This document shows positions 47,340 through 61,216 of a stretch of 64,000 bases of DNA, piece by piece. Both the position numbers and the translations under genes were made by a program. How positions within the stretch are numbered: position 1 is the first letter of the stretch; each line of letters starts with the position of its first letter. The notes under the pieces were generated by a model. That model made no database searches. It was not told the DNA's origin and saw only the letters and a program-made list of their open reading frames with translations. The stretch is from NCBI RefSeq assembly GCF_005405425.1, contig NZ_BJEA01000015.1, positions 26,063-90,062 on the forward strand, in the 5' to 3' direction. Source of the DNA: Lactiplantibacillus modestisalitolerans. Its GTDB lineage: Bacteria > Bacillota > Bacilli > Lactobacillales > Lactobacillaceae.

Positions 47340-47628
47340 CACCGAACAATTCCTTTCGGGCTTGCTGATGATCGACGTAGGCGACGAGTTCGTCGTAAAA
47401 ATCAGGCGCAACCTTAATACCAAAGGCCTTATCAAAGGTCTTTTCTTTCTGGGCACGCTTGGCGACTTCGACGTCTAATGAAATGTAGGCGCCCCGGCCC
47501 GGTTTTTTCCCGGTTGGGTCGACCGACACTTCGTCCTGCTTGTTCTTAACGACTCGGACTAAGTCTTTCTTGGGATGCATTTCACCCGTTACAATGTCCT
47601 TGCGTAACGGCACTTTTCTTTTTTTCAT
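47329..47628 (-). CDS. ylxR: YlxR/RnpM nucleic-acid-binding protein
   Basis: A 99-residue basic protein of the DUF448 family with the signature PGRGAYIS and a helical C-terminus. Homologues bind RNA, and the B. subtilis protein has been linked to RNase P. GGAGG precedes ATG 47628; 23 bp after nusA. Confidence 0.93.
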   Translation of the reverse strand: MKKRKVPLRKDIVTGEMHPKKDLVRVVKNKQDEVSVDPTGKKPGRGAYISLDVEVAKRAQKEKTFDKAFGIKVAPDFYDELVAYVDHQQARKELFGDDA

Positions 47629-47651
47629 ATCCCAAAACCTCCTCTAGTTAC

Positions 47652-48899
47652 TTAATGACTACTTTCGTCAGTTGCATCACTGGTAGCGTCGTCTGCGGGT
47701 GTTGCGGATTCAGCATCTGCCGGTGCTTCAACGTCCGAAGCTACTGAATCATCAGCTTCTTCCGTGGCAGGTGCTTCACTAGTTGCTGACTCAGCATCCA
47801 AGTCAGCAGGATCAGTAGCCGTTTCGGCCGCTGCAACGTTATCGGGGTTCGCTTCCATTATATCAGAAGCTTCCGTCTCTGATTTAATATCGATCTTAAA
47901 CCCAGTTAACTTAGCAGCTAAGCGGGCATTTTGACCACGCTTCCCAATCGCTAATGACAATTGATAATCTGGAACGACGACGGTACAACCACGTTCGTTT
48001 TCCGGATCAAAAATAACGTCTAAGACTTCCGCCGGGTTCAAAGCGTTCGCAATGAAGACGGCCGTATCGTCCGTCCATTCAACAATATCCATGTTTTCAC
48101 CGTGTAATTCGTTCACGATGGTTTGGACCCGTTGGCCCTTAGGACCCACACAAGTCCCGACTGGATCAACGTTCGGGTTGTTTGAACGAACCGCAACCTT
48201 AGCCCGATCACCCGCTTCACGGGCAATTGAGACGATTTCAACGATGCCATCAAAAATTTCAGGAACTTCTTGTTCAAACAAACGTTTTAACAAGTCCGGC
48301 GCTGTCCGTGAGACGAACACTTGCGGCCCCTTCGTCGCATTTTCGACTTTTGAAACGTACACTTTAATTTTATCGTGAATTCGGTACGTTTCACCTGGTA
48401 ATTGGTCGGAACGGCCCATGACCGCCTCAACTTTACCGAGGCTAACGTAAACGAACCGGTTATCCTGACGTTCAACTTCACCAGTCACGATTTCATTTTC
48501 GTACTGACTATATTCGTCGTAAATAATGCCGCGTTCCGCTTCACGAACCCGTTGCATAATGACCTGCTTAGCCGTTTGGGCAGCAATTCGACCAAAATTT
48601 TTCGGCGTTACTTCGAAGCGAATTTCATCACCAATTTCGTACGCCTTGTTGATGGCGAGTGCGTCTTGAAGGCTAACTTCCAAGCGTGAATCAAAGACGT
48701 CTTCAACGACTTCCTTAACGGCGTACACGTGAATGTTCCCCTTAACTTGGTCGAATTCGACTTCCACGTTTTGAGCTTGACCGTAGTTCCGTTTGTATGC
48801 GGAAACTAAGGCTGCTTCCAACGCGTCAATGACAACTTCCTTTTTAATACCTTTTTCGGTTTCAAGGGTGTCTAACGCCCCTAATAATTCCTTACTCAT
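47652..48899 (-). CDS. nusA: Transcription termination/antitermination factor NusA
   Basis: A 415-residue RNA polymerase-binding factor. N-terminal domain (1-125), S1 domain (about 130-200, VTGEVERQDNRFVYVSLG), then KH1 and KH2 (VDPVGTCVGPKGQRVQTI; LSLAIGKRGQNARLAAKLTG). As in other Firmicutes the long acidic repeats of E. coli are absent, but an Ala/Asp/Glu-rich tail of about 65 residues is present. It may control its own operon through the leader hairpin at 49429-49464. Confidence 0.97.
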   Translation of the reverse strand: MSKELLGALDTLETEKGIKKEVVIDALEAALVSAYKRNYGQAQNVEVEFDQVKGNIHVYAVKEVVEDVFDSRLEVSLQDALAINKAYEIGDEIRFEVTPKNFGRIAAQTAKQVIMQRVREAERGIIYDEYSQYENEIVTGEVERQDNRFVYVSLGKVEAVMGRSDQLPGETYRIHDKIKVYVSKVENATKGPQVFVSRTAPDLLKRLFEQEVPEIFDGIVEIVSIAREAGDRAKVAVRSNNPNVDPVGTCVGPKGQRVQTIVNELHGENMDIVEWTDDTAVFIANALNPAEVLDVIFDPENERGCTVVVPDYQLSLAIGKRGQNARLAAKLTGFKIDIKSETEASDIMEANPDNVAAAETATDPADLDAESATSEAPATEEADDSVASDVEAPADAESATPADDATSDATDESSH

Positions 48900-48920
48900 G
48901 AGTAAACTCCTTTACTAAAA

Positions 48921-49397
48921 TTAGAACTTGACCGCTAAACGGGCTTGGGCGATTTGTTGGCGTTCAACGGTAATCGTCTTATGCCGGGTCTTATCCAAAT
49001 AATCAAGGGTTAAGGTCGTTGGCGTAACCGCAGTCAAATCGCCTTCAAAAACCTTTTTACCGTCCACCTTCTGATACAGTCCGATGTGAACGTACTTACC
49101 GATGGCGTTTTGGTAGTCCGCCTCTTTTTTCAACGGTCGTTCCGCACCCGGAGAGGATACTTCCAAGAAGTAAGCTTGGGGAATCGGATCTGGTTCCATT
49201 GCATCTAATTTTTCACTTAATTCGTCACTAACCATGGCGCATTCTTCAATGTTAATGCCACCTGGCTTATCAATATAGACCCGTAAGTACCAACTCTGGC
49301 CCTCACGAACAAACTCCATATCGACGAGTTCAAATTGATGAGCAGCGATAATTGCTTGCGCAACGGGCTGAATGGTCTCAACAACGTTATTGCTCAA
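48921..49397 (-). CDS. rimP: Ribosome maturation factor RimP
   Basis: A 158-residue 30S assembly factor: [26 protein letters not shown] and [18 protein letters not shown] are the family hallmarks. The start is TTG 49397 with AGGAGG seven bases upstream; the longer frame upstream crosses the leader terminator hairpin. First gene of the nusA operon. Confidence 0.94.
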   Translation of the reverse strand: MSNNVVETIQPVAQAIIAAHQFELVDMEFVREGQSWYLRVYIDKPGGINIEECAMVSDELSEKLDAMEPDPIPQAYFLEVSSPGAERPLKKEADYQNAIGKYVHIGLYQKVDGKKVFEGDLTAVTPTTLTLDYLDKTRHKTITVERQQIAQARLAVKF

Positions 49398-49427
49398 GGC
49401 TGTGCCTCCTATCCAGATTAGTCCAAT

Positions 49428-49464
49428 AAAAAGAGTGAGCATCGCTGCTCACTCGTTAACGAGT
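49428..49464 (-). promoter_or_regulatory. Leader terminator and competing palindrome of the rimP-nusA operon
   Basis: Minus-strand GAGTGAGCA/TGCTCACTC (arms 49446-49454 and 49433-49441, GCGA loop) with a U5 tail, preceded by the 14-bp palindrome ACTCGTTAACGAGT (49451-49464) that shares GAGT with the terminator's first arm. The structures exclude each other. They lie downstream of a promoter and upstream of rimP, so the hairpin ends polC transcripts and can also attenuate the nusA operon. Confidence 0.75.
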
Positions 49465-49481
49465 TTTAAATTACAACCCAT

Positions 49482-49510
49482 ATATTAGCACAATTATCGC
49501 GCAACCGCAA
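49482..49510 (-). promoter_or_regulatory. Promoter of the rimP-nusA-infB operon
   Basis: Minus-strand TTGCGG (49505-49510), 17-nt spacer ending in TGC, TAATAT (49482-49487). Confidence 0.75.
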
Positions 49511-49572
49511 GCTTAAGCGTACTGGTGCCGGCGGTTATGCGTCCTTTTTCCCTGGTCAGTCGTTAAAATTGG

Positions 49573-52500
49573 CTAGAAAAGTGATAATTGATTTTCATCT
49601 GGTAAATCATTTAAAACGCCATTTTCGGTCATAAAATCGATCAGGGTTTGTGAAACTTTCCCCCGTTTCGAGAGGTCTTCTTTTGATAAGAATGGCTTAT
49701 CCGCGCGCGCTGCAACGATTTGCTTGGCGACGTTGAGCCCCAACCCAGGAACTGCCCGGAACGGCGCAATCAACGTATCACCGTCAATCAACCAGTCGGA
49801 CGCGTCCGACTTGTAAAGGTCCACCATCTGGAACTTAAAGCCCCGTTCTTGCATTTCGTTGGCCAGCTCAAGAACCGTTAACAAGTTCTTTTCCTTAGCG
49901 GAGGCGTCCATCCCCTTATCGGTGATCACCTTCATGGCATCCTTTACGGCGTCCTTACCGTTAGCCATCGCAACTAGGTCAAAGTCATCCGCCCGAACGG
50001 AGAAATAGGCCGCGTAGTAAACTAGCGGGAAGTAAACCTTGAAGTAGGCCACCCGCAACGCCATCAAAATATAGGCGGCAGCGTGGGCCCGCGGGAACAT
50101 GTACTTGATCTTTAAACAAGACTCAATGTACCAGTCCGGCACGTTCGCGTCCTTCATCGCTTGTTGCCATTCATCGGGAATCCCCCGGCCCTTCCGCACG
50201 TGTTCCATAATTTGGAAGGACATATCGGATTCCATCCCGTAGTGAATCAAGTCGGTCATGATGTTATCCCGGCACCCAATAACTTCAGCCAGCGTAACCG
50301 TACCGTCCTTAATCAGCTCTTCGGCGTTACCTAGCCACACGTCGGTTCCGTGTGATAGCCCGGAAATTTGAAGTAATTCGTTAAAGGTTGAGGGGTGCGT
50401 TTCTTCCAACATGCCTCGTACGAACCGGGTTCCAAATTCAGGGATCCCGAGGGTCCCCGTTTTTGAAAAGATCTGTTCCGGCGTCACCCCGAGTACTTCC
50501 GGACTCGAGAAAATCTTCATCACGGTTGGGTCTACCGGCGGAATACTTTCCGGTTTAATTCCTGACAAATCTTGAAGCATCCGGATCATCGTAGGATCAT
50601 CATGCCCCAGAATATCAATTTTCAAAATGTTGTCATGAATCGAATGGAAATCAAAGTGGGTCGTTTGCCAAGCCGCACTCTGGTCATCGGCTGGATACTG
50701 AACCGGGGTAAAATCATAAATATCCATGTAGTCGGGTACAACGATGATTCCGGCCGGGTGTTGCCCGGTCGTCCGCTTCACACCAGTCATTCCCTTCGCC
50801 AGCCGGTCAATTTCAGCGGTGCGAATGTTTTGTCCACTATCACGTTCATATCCCTTGACGTAACCGTAAGCGGTCTTATCCGCAACCGTACCAATCGTCC
50901 CAGCTCGGTAAACGTTCTTCTCACCAAACAGCACCTTCGTATAGTTATGCGCGATTGGCTGGTAGTCCCCAGAGAAGTTTAAATCAATATCGGGCACCTT
51001 GTTCCCGTAAAAACCTAGGAACGTTTCGAACGGAATGTTTTGACCGTCACGAACCATCTCGGTACCGCACTTAGGACAATCCTTAGGTGGTAAGTCGTAT
51101 CCGGAACCATACTCATTATTCACGTAGAAGTGCGAATATTGACAGTTGGGGCACCGGTAATGCGGCGGCATTGGGTTAACTTCGGTAATCCCGGATAAAG
51201 TGGCCACTAAACTTGAGCCGACCGAGCCCCGCGATCCAACCAAATAACCGTCCTTGTTACTCTTAAACACCAACCGTTGGGCAATCAAGTAAATAACTGA
51301 GAACCCGTTCCCAATGATACTTTTAAGCTCTTTATCAACCCGGGCTTGCACAATCTCTGGCAACGGATCACCGTACCACGCGTGGGCCCGGTCCATCGTT
51401 AGTTGCTTAATTTCCGCTTCGGCCCCTTCCATCCGGGGAGTGTAAAGCTTATCTTTAACCGGCCGCACGTATTCAAACCGGTCCGCGATCGCCCGCGGTG
51501 TATCAACCACAATTTCGTGCGCGGTTTCCTCACCTAGGAAGCTGAAGTCCGCTAACATTTCATCAGTGGTCCGAAAATGGACGTCCGGCCACTCTAGCCG
51601 TTTGCGTCCCAGCGCAATTTTCGGCTGTGATTTGATTAGAACCGTCCGGTAAATTTTATCTTCCTGGTTCAAATAATGGACGTCCCCGGTAGCCGCGACC
51701 GGAATATTGAGTTCGTGGCCCAAGTCGACCATGTTCTTAATGATTTCTTCCAAGTGATTATTATCCGCAATCAGGCCGGATTCAATCAAATCAGCATAAA
51801 CGGGCTTCGGCTGAACTTCTAAGAAATCATAATAACTGGCCTTTTGCTTGGCTTCGGCACGGCCTTTTTGCATCATAGCTGTAAAAACTTCGCCATTGTG
51901 GCAAGCCGAACCAACCAAGATGCCATCCCGGTACTTATTCAGCACGCTGCGGGGAACCCGCGGCACGTTCGCAAAGTACTGCACGTTCGCCAATGAAATG
52001 ATTTTAAAGAGGTTCTTTAGCCCCGCCTGGGTCGTTGCGTACAAGGTCGCATGGAATGGCCGCGCGTGGCGGTAAGCTGCATTTTCGTTCATGTGGTCAT
52101 TCAACTGACTATGAAATTGAACGCCATAGCGCTCCTCAGCGTCTTTCAGGAAAATATGATTTAAATGCCCCGTTGATTCAGCATCGTAAATCGCCCGGTG
52201 ATGGTGCTCCAAATTAACATTAAATTTCTTTGACAGTGAGTCCAACGTATAACGCCGAAAATCGGGATATAACCATCGCGCCAACGTCAAAGTATCAATA
52301 ATTGGGTTTGAAATTGGCTCCATGTGATGGCGCTGATAGCCAGTATTCATAAAGCCCATATCGAAAGTGACGTTATGCCCAACAATGATGGCATCCCCAT
52401 AAAATTCGCGGAACAGGCGGAATACTTCTTCCTCCGACTTGGAACCGCGGACCATTTCATCCGTGATACTCGTTAAGTTCGTGGTTTGCGCGGATAGATG

Positions 52501-53892
52501 AAAGCCCGGATCAATAAACTCCTCAAACTGGTCGACAACGTTGCCTTTGACCATCTTAACCGCGGATAATTCAATCACCCGGTCGTAAATCGCTGACAAA
52601 CCGGTCGTTTCCGTATCAAAGATCACGTACGTGGCTTCCTTCAGGTCGGTATGCGCATCGTTATACGCAATCGGAACCCCGTCATCAACCATGTTGGCTT
52701 CGACCCCGTATAAAATTTTAATGTTATTTTTCTCACCAGCCGCAAACGCTTCTGGAAAAGCCTGCGCACCGGAATGGTCAGTAATCGCAATCGCCGGGTG
52801 GCCCCACTTAGCAGCCTGTTTAACGTAATCTGAAATACTATTAGTCGCATCCATCTGACTCATATTGGAATGTAGGTGCAATTCAACCCGCTTATCATCA
52901 GCCGGCGCCTTATCCTGACGAGTGGCGTGGCCGACTTCGTTAATATCGTAAGCGTTAATCGTCAGGTCGCGCATGAAGCTATCTTCTTGAACCGACCCCC
53001 GAACGCGGACCCACATGCCGGTCTTAAGAGCCGCAAACTGGGCTTCGTCGTCTGCGTTTCGCGAGAATTTTTTCACGACCATCGAGGAACTGTAGTCGGT
53101 GACCTTTAAAATCAAAAGTTGCCGCTGTGAACGTAACGTCCGGACCTCCATGTCAAAGACGTAGCCTTCCACAATGACCGACCGTTCTTCCTCCGTAATT
53201 TGCACCAACTGTTTAGCTGGTTCCTGCGGATTAATTTGTTTACCTAACTGAACCGGACCATCAACGGGTGCGGCCGTTTCAGCCTGCTTGGCCCGCTTCT
53301 CATTCGCCTTTTTAATGGCCGCCTCCGCGCGCTTGGCGAGCTCTTGGTCAGACTTCGCCTTTTGGGCATGAAACGCATTGATTTTAGCCTGCGACGCCGA
53401 TTCATCAATCATCGTATGAATTGAAAACTTTGGAAAACCGAGGACCCGGTAATGTTGCTCAATTGGTCCGAGGGCCTGATTCGTTAAAAAGTTTTGAATG
53501 ACTTCGTTTTCAGCGAGTAAAATGACGCGCCCGTCATCTAACGTCGGTACGTTGCTATTACAAAGCGATTGAACCAGTGGCGATTGAATCCCACTATTTT
53601 GAACGATCCATTCCCAATAATCGGCCAGTGCTTGCGCGGGAACTTCGGTATCATCCGTCTGGATTCGCAATCGAATCTGAGCAATCCCCTTAAAGGCAAT
53701 TTGGAGTTGATTGTGGAACGTCATAAATTGCGTGTATGGTAACACGTGTTGAAAGTGTAAATGGAACTCCCAAACTTTTGAGGCTTGGTGGACGGTCAGT
53801 TTTTCAATGGCCGCATCCGCGAAATCCGGATTACTAGGCATCCCAATTTGTTCGAGCAGCTTCTCAAACATTTCCTGCTGATTTAGGCTCAC
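49573..53892 (-). CDS. polC: DNA polymerase III subunit alpha, Gram-positive type (PolC)
   Basis: A 1,439-residue replicative polymerase with its own proofreading activity. N-terminal domain and OB fold (about 230-320), PHP domain starting [15 protein letters not shown] near 335, an inserted DEDD 3'-5' exonuclease ([12 protein letters not shown], about 420-590). Then the rest of PHP, a zinc finger (CPNCQ...CPKCG), the palm with [11 protein letters not shown], and fingers and HhH near the C-terminus. The start is GTG with GGAGGGG upstream. Transcribed alone, ended by the 49428 hairpin. Confidence 0.98.
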   Translation of the reverse strand: MSLNQQEMFEKLLEQIGMPSNPDFADAAIEKLTVHQASKVWEFHLHFQHVLPYTQFMTFHNQLQIAFKGIAQIRLRIQTDDTEVPAQALADYWEWIVQNSGIQSPLVQSLCNSNVPTLDDGRVILLAENEVIQNFLTNQALGPIEQHYRVLGFPKFSIHTMIDESASQAKINAFHAQKAKSDQELAKRAEAAIKKANEKRAKQAETAAPVDGPVQLGKQINPQEPAKQLVQITEEERSVIVEGYVFDMEVRTLRSQRQLLILKVTDYSSSMVVKKFSRNADDEAQFAALKTGMWVRVRGSVQEDSFMRDLTINAYDINEVGHATRQDKAPADDKRVELHLHSNMSQMDATNSISDYVKQAAKWGHPAIAITDHSGAQAFPEAFAAGEKNNIKILYGVEANMVDDGVPIAYNDAHTDLKEATYVIFDTETTGLSAIYDRVIELSAVKMVKGNVVDQFEEFIDPGFHLSAQTTNLTSITDEMVRGSKSEEEVFRLFREFYGDAIIVGHNVTFDMGFMNTGYQRHHMEPISNPIIDTLTLARWLYPDFRRYTLDSLSKKFNVNLEHHHRAIYDAESTGHLNHIFLKDAEERYGVQFHSQLNDHMNENAAYRHARPFHATLYATTQAGLKNLFKIISLANVQYFANVPRVPRSVLNKYRDGILVGSACHNGEVFTAMMQKGRAEAKQKASYYDFLEVQPKPVYADLIESGLIADNNHLEEIIKNMVDLGHELNIPVAATGDVHYLNQEDKIYRTVLIKSQPKIALGRKRLEWPDVHFRTTDEMLADFSFLGEETAHEIVVDTPRAIADRFEYVRPVKDKLYTPRMEGAEAEIKQLTMDRAHAWYGDPLPEIVQARVDKELKSIIGNGFSVIYLIAQRLVFKSNKDGYLVGSRGSVGSSLVATLSGITEVNPMPPHYRCPNCQYSHFYVNNEYGSGYDLPPKDCPKCGTEMVRDGQNIPFETFLGFYGNKVPDIDLNFSGDYQPIAHNYTKVLFGEKNVYRAGTIGTVADKTAYGYVKGYERDSGQNIRTAEIDRLAKGMTGVKRTTGQHPAGIIVVPDYMDIYDFTPVQYPADDQSAAWQTTHFDFHSIHDNILKIDILGHDDPTMIRMLQDLSGIKPESIPPVDPTVMKIFSSPEVLGVTPEQIFSKTGTLGIPEFGTRFVRGMLEETHPSTFNELLQISGLSHGTDVWLGNAEELIKDGTVTLAEVIGCRDNIMTDLIHYGMESDMSFQIMEHVRKGRGIPDEWQQAMKDANVPDWYIESCLKIKYMFPRAHAAAYILMALRVAYFKVYFPLVYYAAYFSVRADDFDLVAMANGKDAVKDAMKVITDKGMDASAKEKNLLTVLELANEMQERGFKFQMVDLYKSDASDWLIDGDTLIAPFRAVPGLGLNVAKQIVAARADKPFLSKEDLSKRGKVSQTLIDFMTENGVLNDLPDENQLSLF

Positions 53893-54003
53893 GGTGCCCC
53901 TCCTTTACTTCTTTAAAACTAAAATTTTAAATCAAAGTTCGTTTATGATTATCAGTGCGCTTAGTCACCGCTAGCGGTGCGCACAACCGAATCGCTTGGA
54001 ATT

Positions 54004-54044
54004 AAAAGCACCTAGCTTCGAAGTGGCCGAAACTAGGTGCTTTT
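54004..54044 (-). terminator. Intrinsic terminator of the proS unit
   Basis: Minus-strand AAAAGCACCTAG / CTAGGTGCTTTT, 12-bp perfect stem with a 17-nt loop. Confidence 0.88.
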
Positions 54045-54111
54045 CGCATCCACTAATCACTTAGTGTACGCATTTTTTGTGCAACATGCAACGGTTGTGC
54101 CGTTCAGTTGC

Positions 54112-55824
<1,713 letters not shown>

Positions 55825-55863
55825 CTAAATCTTCTCCTTATTGGTTCCAATTTTTTAAATAGC

Positions 55864-57141
55864 TCAGAAGAAATAACGTTGAATATCATTCCAAGTTACT
55901 AAAATCATTAATAACATTAGCAGGCCAAAACCGATCAGCGTAATGACGCTTTCGGTTTCAACCCGCAGTGGCTTGCGACGAATCGCTTCCACCACGTTTA
56001 AAACTAGTTTACCACCGTCCAATGCCGGAATTGGTAATAAATTAACAATTCCAAGGTTAATCGAGAGCACTGCCAGTAGGTAGATTACCTGGCGAACCCC
56101 TGAACGGGCCGCCTGCGAGGTCGTTGCAAAAATGGCAACCGGACCACCCAAATCATTGAGACTAAAGCCGTGCGTGACCATCCGGCCCAGAACTTGAAAG
56201 ATCTGCTTCGTAATGTTCCACGAGCCCGTAAAACCGTAAGCCAGCTTAGCACCCACGCTCTTATCCGTGTGGGTGGCCCAGACCACGCCAATTTGGCCAA
56301 TGGTCGTACCAGAAACGGTCTTCGATTTCGGCGTCACGGTCACGTGTTTAGTTGTACCGTTCCGCTTGACCGTCAAATTCAATTTTTCCTTCGGGCTATC
56401 CTGAATCAAAATTGAAATTGACTGCGCCGTTTTCATGCGCTTACCATTGACGGCTAGAATCTCATCGCCAGCTTTAATCCCGGCATCCCGCGCAACGGAA
56501 TTGGCCATCGTTGCGTCAACTTTCTGGGTAACCGAAGTCACGCCCCCCTGCATAAACGCTAAAATTGCAAAGGTAATAATAGCCAAAATAAAGTTGTTCA
56601 TCGGCCCAGCAAAGTTGGTCAACATCCGCTGCCATAACTTGGCCGATTGAAATTGCACGTCAACCGGTGCAATCTGAACCTCAGTACCGTCACTTTCAAT
56701 AATCGTCGCATCGTGATCAACCGGGTAGCGTTTAACGGTACTTTCATCCCCGTTTTCGTACCCTTCGATCCACAGTTCCTTTTCCAGGTCCGTTGCCGTG
56801 ATGGCAAGTGGGATTCCGTTGAATAAGGTGGTCTTTTTACTAGCGTTAATCGACTCAACGCGCCCGTCCTGTCCAATCAACAGACTAACTGGCGTTCCGG
56901 GTTTTAATTCTTCGTCCTCATCATCAGCCACCCCGGCCATCCGGACGTACCCGCCAATTGGCAAAAAGCGGAGGGTATAGGTGGTCGCATTACGCCGGAA
57001 TGCCACCGCTTTCGGCCCCATTCCAATTGAAAACTCACGGACAAGGATGCCCGAGCGCTTCGCAAAGTAAAAGTGGCCGAACTCATGAACAATGACTAAA
57101 ATACCGAACACGATGATGAACGCAATAATTGTAACTATCAA
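55864..57141 (-). CDS. rseP: Site-2 zinc protease RseP
   Basis: A 425-residue intramembrane metalloprotease that cleaves anti-sigma factors and signal-peptide remnants. HEFGH in the first transmembrane helix gives two zinc ligands; NLLPIPALDGGK in a C-terminal helix supplies the Asp ligand. A PDZ domain lies between (about 200-300, VARDAGIKAGDEILAVNGKRM). The start is TTG with AAAGGAG eight bases upstream. Confidence 0.96.
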   Translation of the reverse strand: MIVTIIAFIIVFGILVIVHEFGHFYFAKRSGILVREFSIGMGPKAVAFRRNATTYTLRFLPIGGYVRMAGVADDEDEELKPGTPVSLLIGQDGRVESINASKKTTLFNGIPLAITATDLEKELWIEGYENGDESTVKRYPVDHDATIIESDGTEVQIAPVDVQFQSAKLWQRMLTNFAGPMNNFILAIITFAILAFMQGGVTSVTQKVDATMANSVARDAGIKAGDEILAVNGKRMKTAQSISILIQDSPKEKLNLTVKRNGTTKHVTVTPKSKTVSGTTIGQIGVVWATHTDKSVGAKLAYGFTGSWNITKQIFQVLGRMVTHGFSLNDLGGPVAIFATTSQAARSGVRQVIYLLAVLSINLGIVNLLPIPALDGGKLVLNVVEAIRRKPLRVETESVITLIGFGLLMLLMILVTWNDIQRYFF

Positions 57142-57180
57142 TTAAACGCTCCTTTCGCTCTAACCGACTGTTTGCCGGTC

Positions 57181-57966
57181 CTAAAAGAGACCAAATAGGT
57201 GGGCAATTGGGAAAACCAACAACATACTATCAAACCGATCTAAGATCCCACCGTGTCCCGGTAAAATTTTACCGGAATCCTTAACGCCGTAATAGCGCTT
57301 AAGGGCGGATTCAACCAAATCACCGAATTGGCCAACAATCGATAAGATTAGCGTAATCAGAATCATTGAAACGACACTTTGGTAACCGACGTTTAAAATA
57401 ATCGCGAAGGCGCCGGCAATAATGACGCCAACGACACTCCCGCCAATGCAGCCTTCCCAAGTTTTATTCGGGCTGATTGGCGTCACCTTATGTCGACCGA
57501 GTTTACGGCCAACCATATACGCGCCACTATCTGTCAACCAAACAATGAACATCAGGTACAGTAACATGTAAACACTGATACCGCGGGCAGCCGTAAAGTA
57601 ATTGAAGCCCATCCCAATGTACAAAACACCTAACGTTAATACGCCGGCATCGTCAAACGAAAACCGGTTCCGTGACCACACGGTGTGGAGTAAGAGTAAA
57701 ATGACTAAAAAGTACACCACGTACTGCTTATCAAGTTGGGCTGGTAACCCATTAAACCACTTGTTAGGTGCAATTTCAATTGCAACCGCCACCATGCTCA
57801 CAATTGCTTCAAACGAAATTAGCAATTTTTTCCGCATGATCAATAACTCGCCCATCGCAATTGCACCTAGCAACATCGCGACAATATCTAAAAGCAGGCC
57901 ACCCTTAATAATGACCGGTACAAATAGTATTAGGGCAATGACTGCCGTAATGACCCGTTGTTTCAT
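57181..57966 (-). CDS. cdsA: Phosphatidate cytidylyltransferase CdsA
   Basis: A 261-residue membrane enzyme making CDP-diacylglycerol for phospholipid synthesis. About seven transmembrane helices; the signature near the C-terminus runs from SPNKTWEGCIGG to KDSGKILPGHGGILDRFDS. Fifteen bp after uppS, in the conserved isoprenoid/lipid block. Confidence 0.97.
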   Translation of the reverse strand: MKQRVITAVIALILFVPVIIKGGLLLDIVAMLLGAIAMGELLIMRKKLLISFEAIVSMVAVAIEIAPNKWFNGLPAQLDKQYVVYFLVILLLLHTVWSRNRFSFDDAGVLTLGVLYIGMGFNYFTAARGISVYMLLYLMFIVWLTDSGAYMVGRKLGRHKVTPISPNKTWEGCIGGSVVGVIIAGAFAIILNVGYQSVVSMILITLILSIVGQFGDLVESALKRYYGVKDSGKILPGHGGILDRFDSMLLVFPIAHLFGLF

Positions 57967-57981
57967 CCTATAAAACTCCCT

Positions 57982-58761
57982 TTACTTTTTATCCGACAAA
58001 CCGCCAAACCGGCGATCGCGGTGCTGAAAATCGGCGATGCAGGCCTTTAAGGTCGTCGCTGTAAAATCTGGCCACTTAACATCCGTAAACACAAGTTCAC
58101 TGTATGCAATTTGCCATAACAAGAAATTCGAAATCCGCTCTTCACCACTCGTCCGAATTAACAGATCCGGATCGTTGTACGGCGTAAGTGCCGACGTCAT
58201 TAACGCGTCATCAATCGTTTGTTCATCAATTGTTGCTGGATCCAGCTGACCGCTTTGAACCCGGCGTGCAATTTCTTGAACACCACTCACAATTTCAGCT
58301 CGCGACCCGTAATTAAGCGCAAAGTTAAGGACCATGCCGTCACAATGAGCCGTATCCGCAATTGCATCGTTAACGGCCTTCCGGGTTGCTGCGGGTAACT
58401 GTTCTGGGTAACCAATCACTTGAACACGAATATTATTTTTAACTAAGTCGGGCACAAACGTATCGAAAAACCGGACTGGTAACTGCATTAAATAGTTAAC
58501 TTCATCCGAGGGCCGCTTCCAATTCTCAGTTGAAAACGCATAAAGCGTCAACACCTTAATCCCCAGGTCGCTCGCCGCGATGGTCACCTTCTTAACGGTG
58601 TTCATCCCTTCTTTATGGCCAGCTACCCGCGGTAAGTGTCGCGCTTTAGCCCACCGACCGTTGCCATCCATGATGATGGCAACGTGAGCCGGAATCCGCT
58701 GCGGGTCTAATTCAATCGGCGCCTGTTCGGCGGGATCATTTTTATTTAAAAAAGCGAACAA
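57982..58761 (-). CDS. uppS: Undecaprenyl diphosphate synthase UppS
   Basis: A 259-residue cis-prenyltransferase producing the C55 carrier lipid for wall synthesis. HVAIIMDGNGRWAK with the catalytic Asp, RVAGHKEG, YAFSTENWKRP and the C-terminal LIRTSGEERISNFLLWQIAY motif are present. I chose TTG 58761 with GGAGG six bases upstream, giving MFAFLNKND; a TTG at 58776 would begin before the Shine-Dalgarno. Confidence 0.96.
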   Translation of the reverse strand: MFAFLNKNDPAEQAPIELDPQRIPAHVAIIMDGNGRWAKARHLPRVAGHKEGMNTVKKVTIAASDLGIKVLTLYAFSTENWKRPSDEVNYLMQLPVRFFDTFVPDLVKNNIRVQVIGYPEQLPAATRKAVNDAIADTAHCDGMVLNFALNYGSRAEIVSGVQEIARRVQSGQLDPATIDEQTIDDALMTSALTPYNDPDLLIRTSGEERISNFLLWQIAYSELVFTDVKWPDFTATTLKACIADFQHRDRRFGGLSDKK

Positions 58762-58834
58762 ATCGCACCTCCACAAAAAATAGCTTAACTATGCCTTATT
58801 TTACCAAAAAATGCCGCATTTAACTATTCGTCAA

Positions 58835-58864
58835 CAAAAAAAGGCTTGAATTTCTCCAAGCCTT
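58835..58864 (-). terminator. Intrinsic terminator of frr
   Basis: Minus-strand AAGGCTTG / CAAGCCTT, 8-nt loop, seven T residues, just after frr. Confidence 0.9.
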
Positions 58865-58881
58865 AATAATTGGTGGGCCAA

Positions 58882-59445
58882 CTAGCCTTCCAATACTTCT
58901 TTTTCTTTATCCGCCACAATGGCGTCAACACCCTTACCGGCTTCGTCGGTTAACTTCTGGGTTTGTTCTTCGAGTTGGTGTAATTGATCATCAGTAAACT
59001 GACCATCCTTATTACCCTTCTTCAACGCTTCCATCGCATCGCGGCGTACGTTTCGAACGGCAACCTTGGCGCGTTCACCCTCGGCCTTAACGTCCTTAGC
59101 GAGTTCCTTGCGGCGTTCCTCAGTTAATTGTGGAATGACCAACCGAATGGCGGAGCCATCGTTTGCAGGACTAATCCCTAAATCGGAAGCTAAAATTGCC
59201 TTTTCAATTTCTTTTAAAGCGGACTTATCAAACGGCGTCACCATCAGAACCCGTGGTTCTGGAACCGTAATGGCTGCCATTTGGTTAAGTGGCGTTTGAA
59301 CCCCGTAATAATCGGCGGAAATCCGGTTTAAAAGTGAGGCGTTAGCCCGACCAGCCCGAATATTACCTAATTCCCGTTGTAAAGCTGCTTCTGCTTTTTG
59401 CATGCGTTCTTGCGCATCTTTTAAAATTGGTTCTGTCAATGCCAT
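58882..59445 (-). CDS. frr: Ribosome recycling factor
   Basis: A 187-residue factor that splits post-termination ribosomes with EF-G. The three-helix bundle includes [31 protein letters not shown] and [21 protein letters not shown] 59445 has AGGGGG upstream; the longer frame runs into pyrH. Directly after pyrH, terminated at 58835-58864. Confidence 0.97.
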   Translation of the reverse strand: MALTEPILKDAQERMQKAEAALQRELGNIRAGRANASLLNRISADYYGVQTPLNQMAAITVPEPRVLMVTPFDKSALKEIEKAILASDLGISPANDGSAIRLVIPQLTEERRKELAKDVKAEGERAKVAVRNVRRDAMEALKKGNKDGQFTDDQLHQLEEQTQKLTDEAGKGVDAIVADKEKEVLEG

Positions 59446-59446
59446 G

Positions 59447-60211
<765 letters not shown>

Positions 60212-60273
60212 TTATCAACGGCCGTTATAGCACCGCTACGCATCCTAGTGAAAAAATCGGCCACTTTACACAA

Positions 60274-60315
60274 AAAGAGAACTGCGACAAAGCCAAGTTT
60301 GCCACCGTTCTCTTT
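60274..60315 (-). terminator. Intrinsic terminator of rpsB-tsf
   Basis: Minus-strand AAAGAGAAC / GTTCTCTTT, 9-bp stem with a 24-nt loop and a T tail. Confidence 0.85.
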
Positions 60316-60337
60316 AAGTTATAACTTAACTAATCAA

Positions 60338-61216
60338 TTAGTCTTTAATTTGACCCATGACTTCGTCAACGAAGTTATCAGTCTTCTTTTCGATTCCTTC
60401 ACCGACTTCGAAGCGAACAAAGGTGTTAACCTTACCACCCTTAGATTCAACGAAGTGCGCAACCGTTTGATCAGAATCCTTAACGAATTCTTGGTCATCC
60501 AAGCTGATTTCTGAGAGCCATTTGTTCAAACGGCCTTCAACCATCTTTTCAACGATCTTTTCAGGCTTGCCTTCGTTCAAGGCTTCCTTGACAAGAACTT
60601 CCTTTTCATGCGCTAAACGGTCAGCAGGAACTTGCGTCCGGTTAACGTATTCTGGGTTAATGGCAGCAACGTGCATCGCAACGTCCTTAGCAGTTGCTTC
60701 ATCAGCACCGTCTAAGACAACTAAAACACCAATTAAACCACCGTTGTGCAAGTATGAACCAAAGTTTTGGTCCGCACCCTTTTCGATGACGTGGAAGCGA
60801 CGAAGACTGATCTTTTCACCGGTAACTTGCGTCGTTTCAATGATGTCATCCTTAACCGTACCGTTAGCAGTCGTTAAAGCTAAGGCGTCGTCAACCGTCT
60901 TAGGTTCTTCGGTCGCAATTTTGTCAGCTAATTCAGCAACGAGATCCTTGAACTTATCAGTTGAAGCAACTGAATCAGTTTCGCAGTTAACTTCCACGAT
61001 GGCCGCTTTGTTGTCCTTAATGGCAACGGCAGTCATCCCTTCAGCAGCAACGCGGCCGCTCTTCTTTTCAGCCTTAGCAACGCCTTTTTCGCGTAAAACG
61101 TCAACGGCTTTTTCCATGTCGCCTTCAGTTTCAACTAACGCTTTTTTGGCGTCCATCATACCAACACCGGTTTTATCACGGAGTTCTTTAACTTGTGCTG
61201 CAGAAATCTTTGCCAT
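60338..61216 (-). CDS. tsf: Elongation factor Ts
   Basis: A 292-residue guanine-nucleotide exchange factor for EF-Tu. N-terminal UBA-like domain with [19 protein letters not shown], the TDF-like loop in VNCETDSVA, and the coiled-coil and C-terminal modules. AAAGGAG precedes ATG 61216; about 100 bp after rpsB in the universal rpsB-tsf pair. Confidence 0.98.
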   Translation of the reverse strand: MAKISAAQVKELRDKTGVGMMDAKKALVETEGDMEKAVDVLREKGVAKAEKKSGRVAAEGMTAVAIKDNKAAIVEVNCETDSVASTDKFKDLVAELADKIATEEPKTVDDALALTTANGTVKDDIIETTQVTGEKISLRRFHVIEKGADQNFGSYLHNGGLIGVLVVLDGADEATAKDVAMHVAAINPEYVNRTQVPADRLAHEKEVLVKEALNEGKPEKIVEKMVEGRLNKWLSEISLDDQEFVKDSDQTVAHFVESKGGKVNTFVRFEVGEGIEKKTDNFVDEVMGQIKD

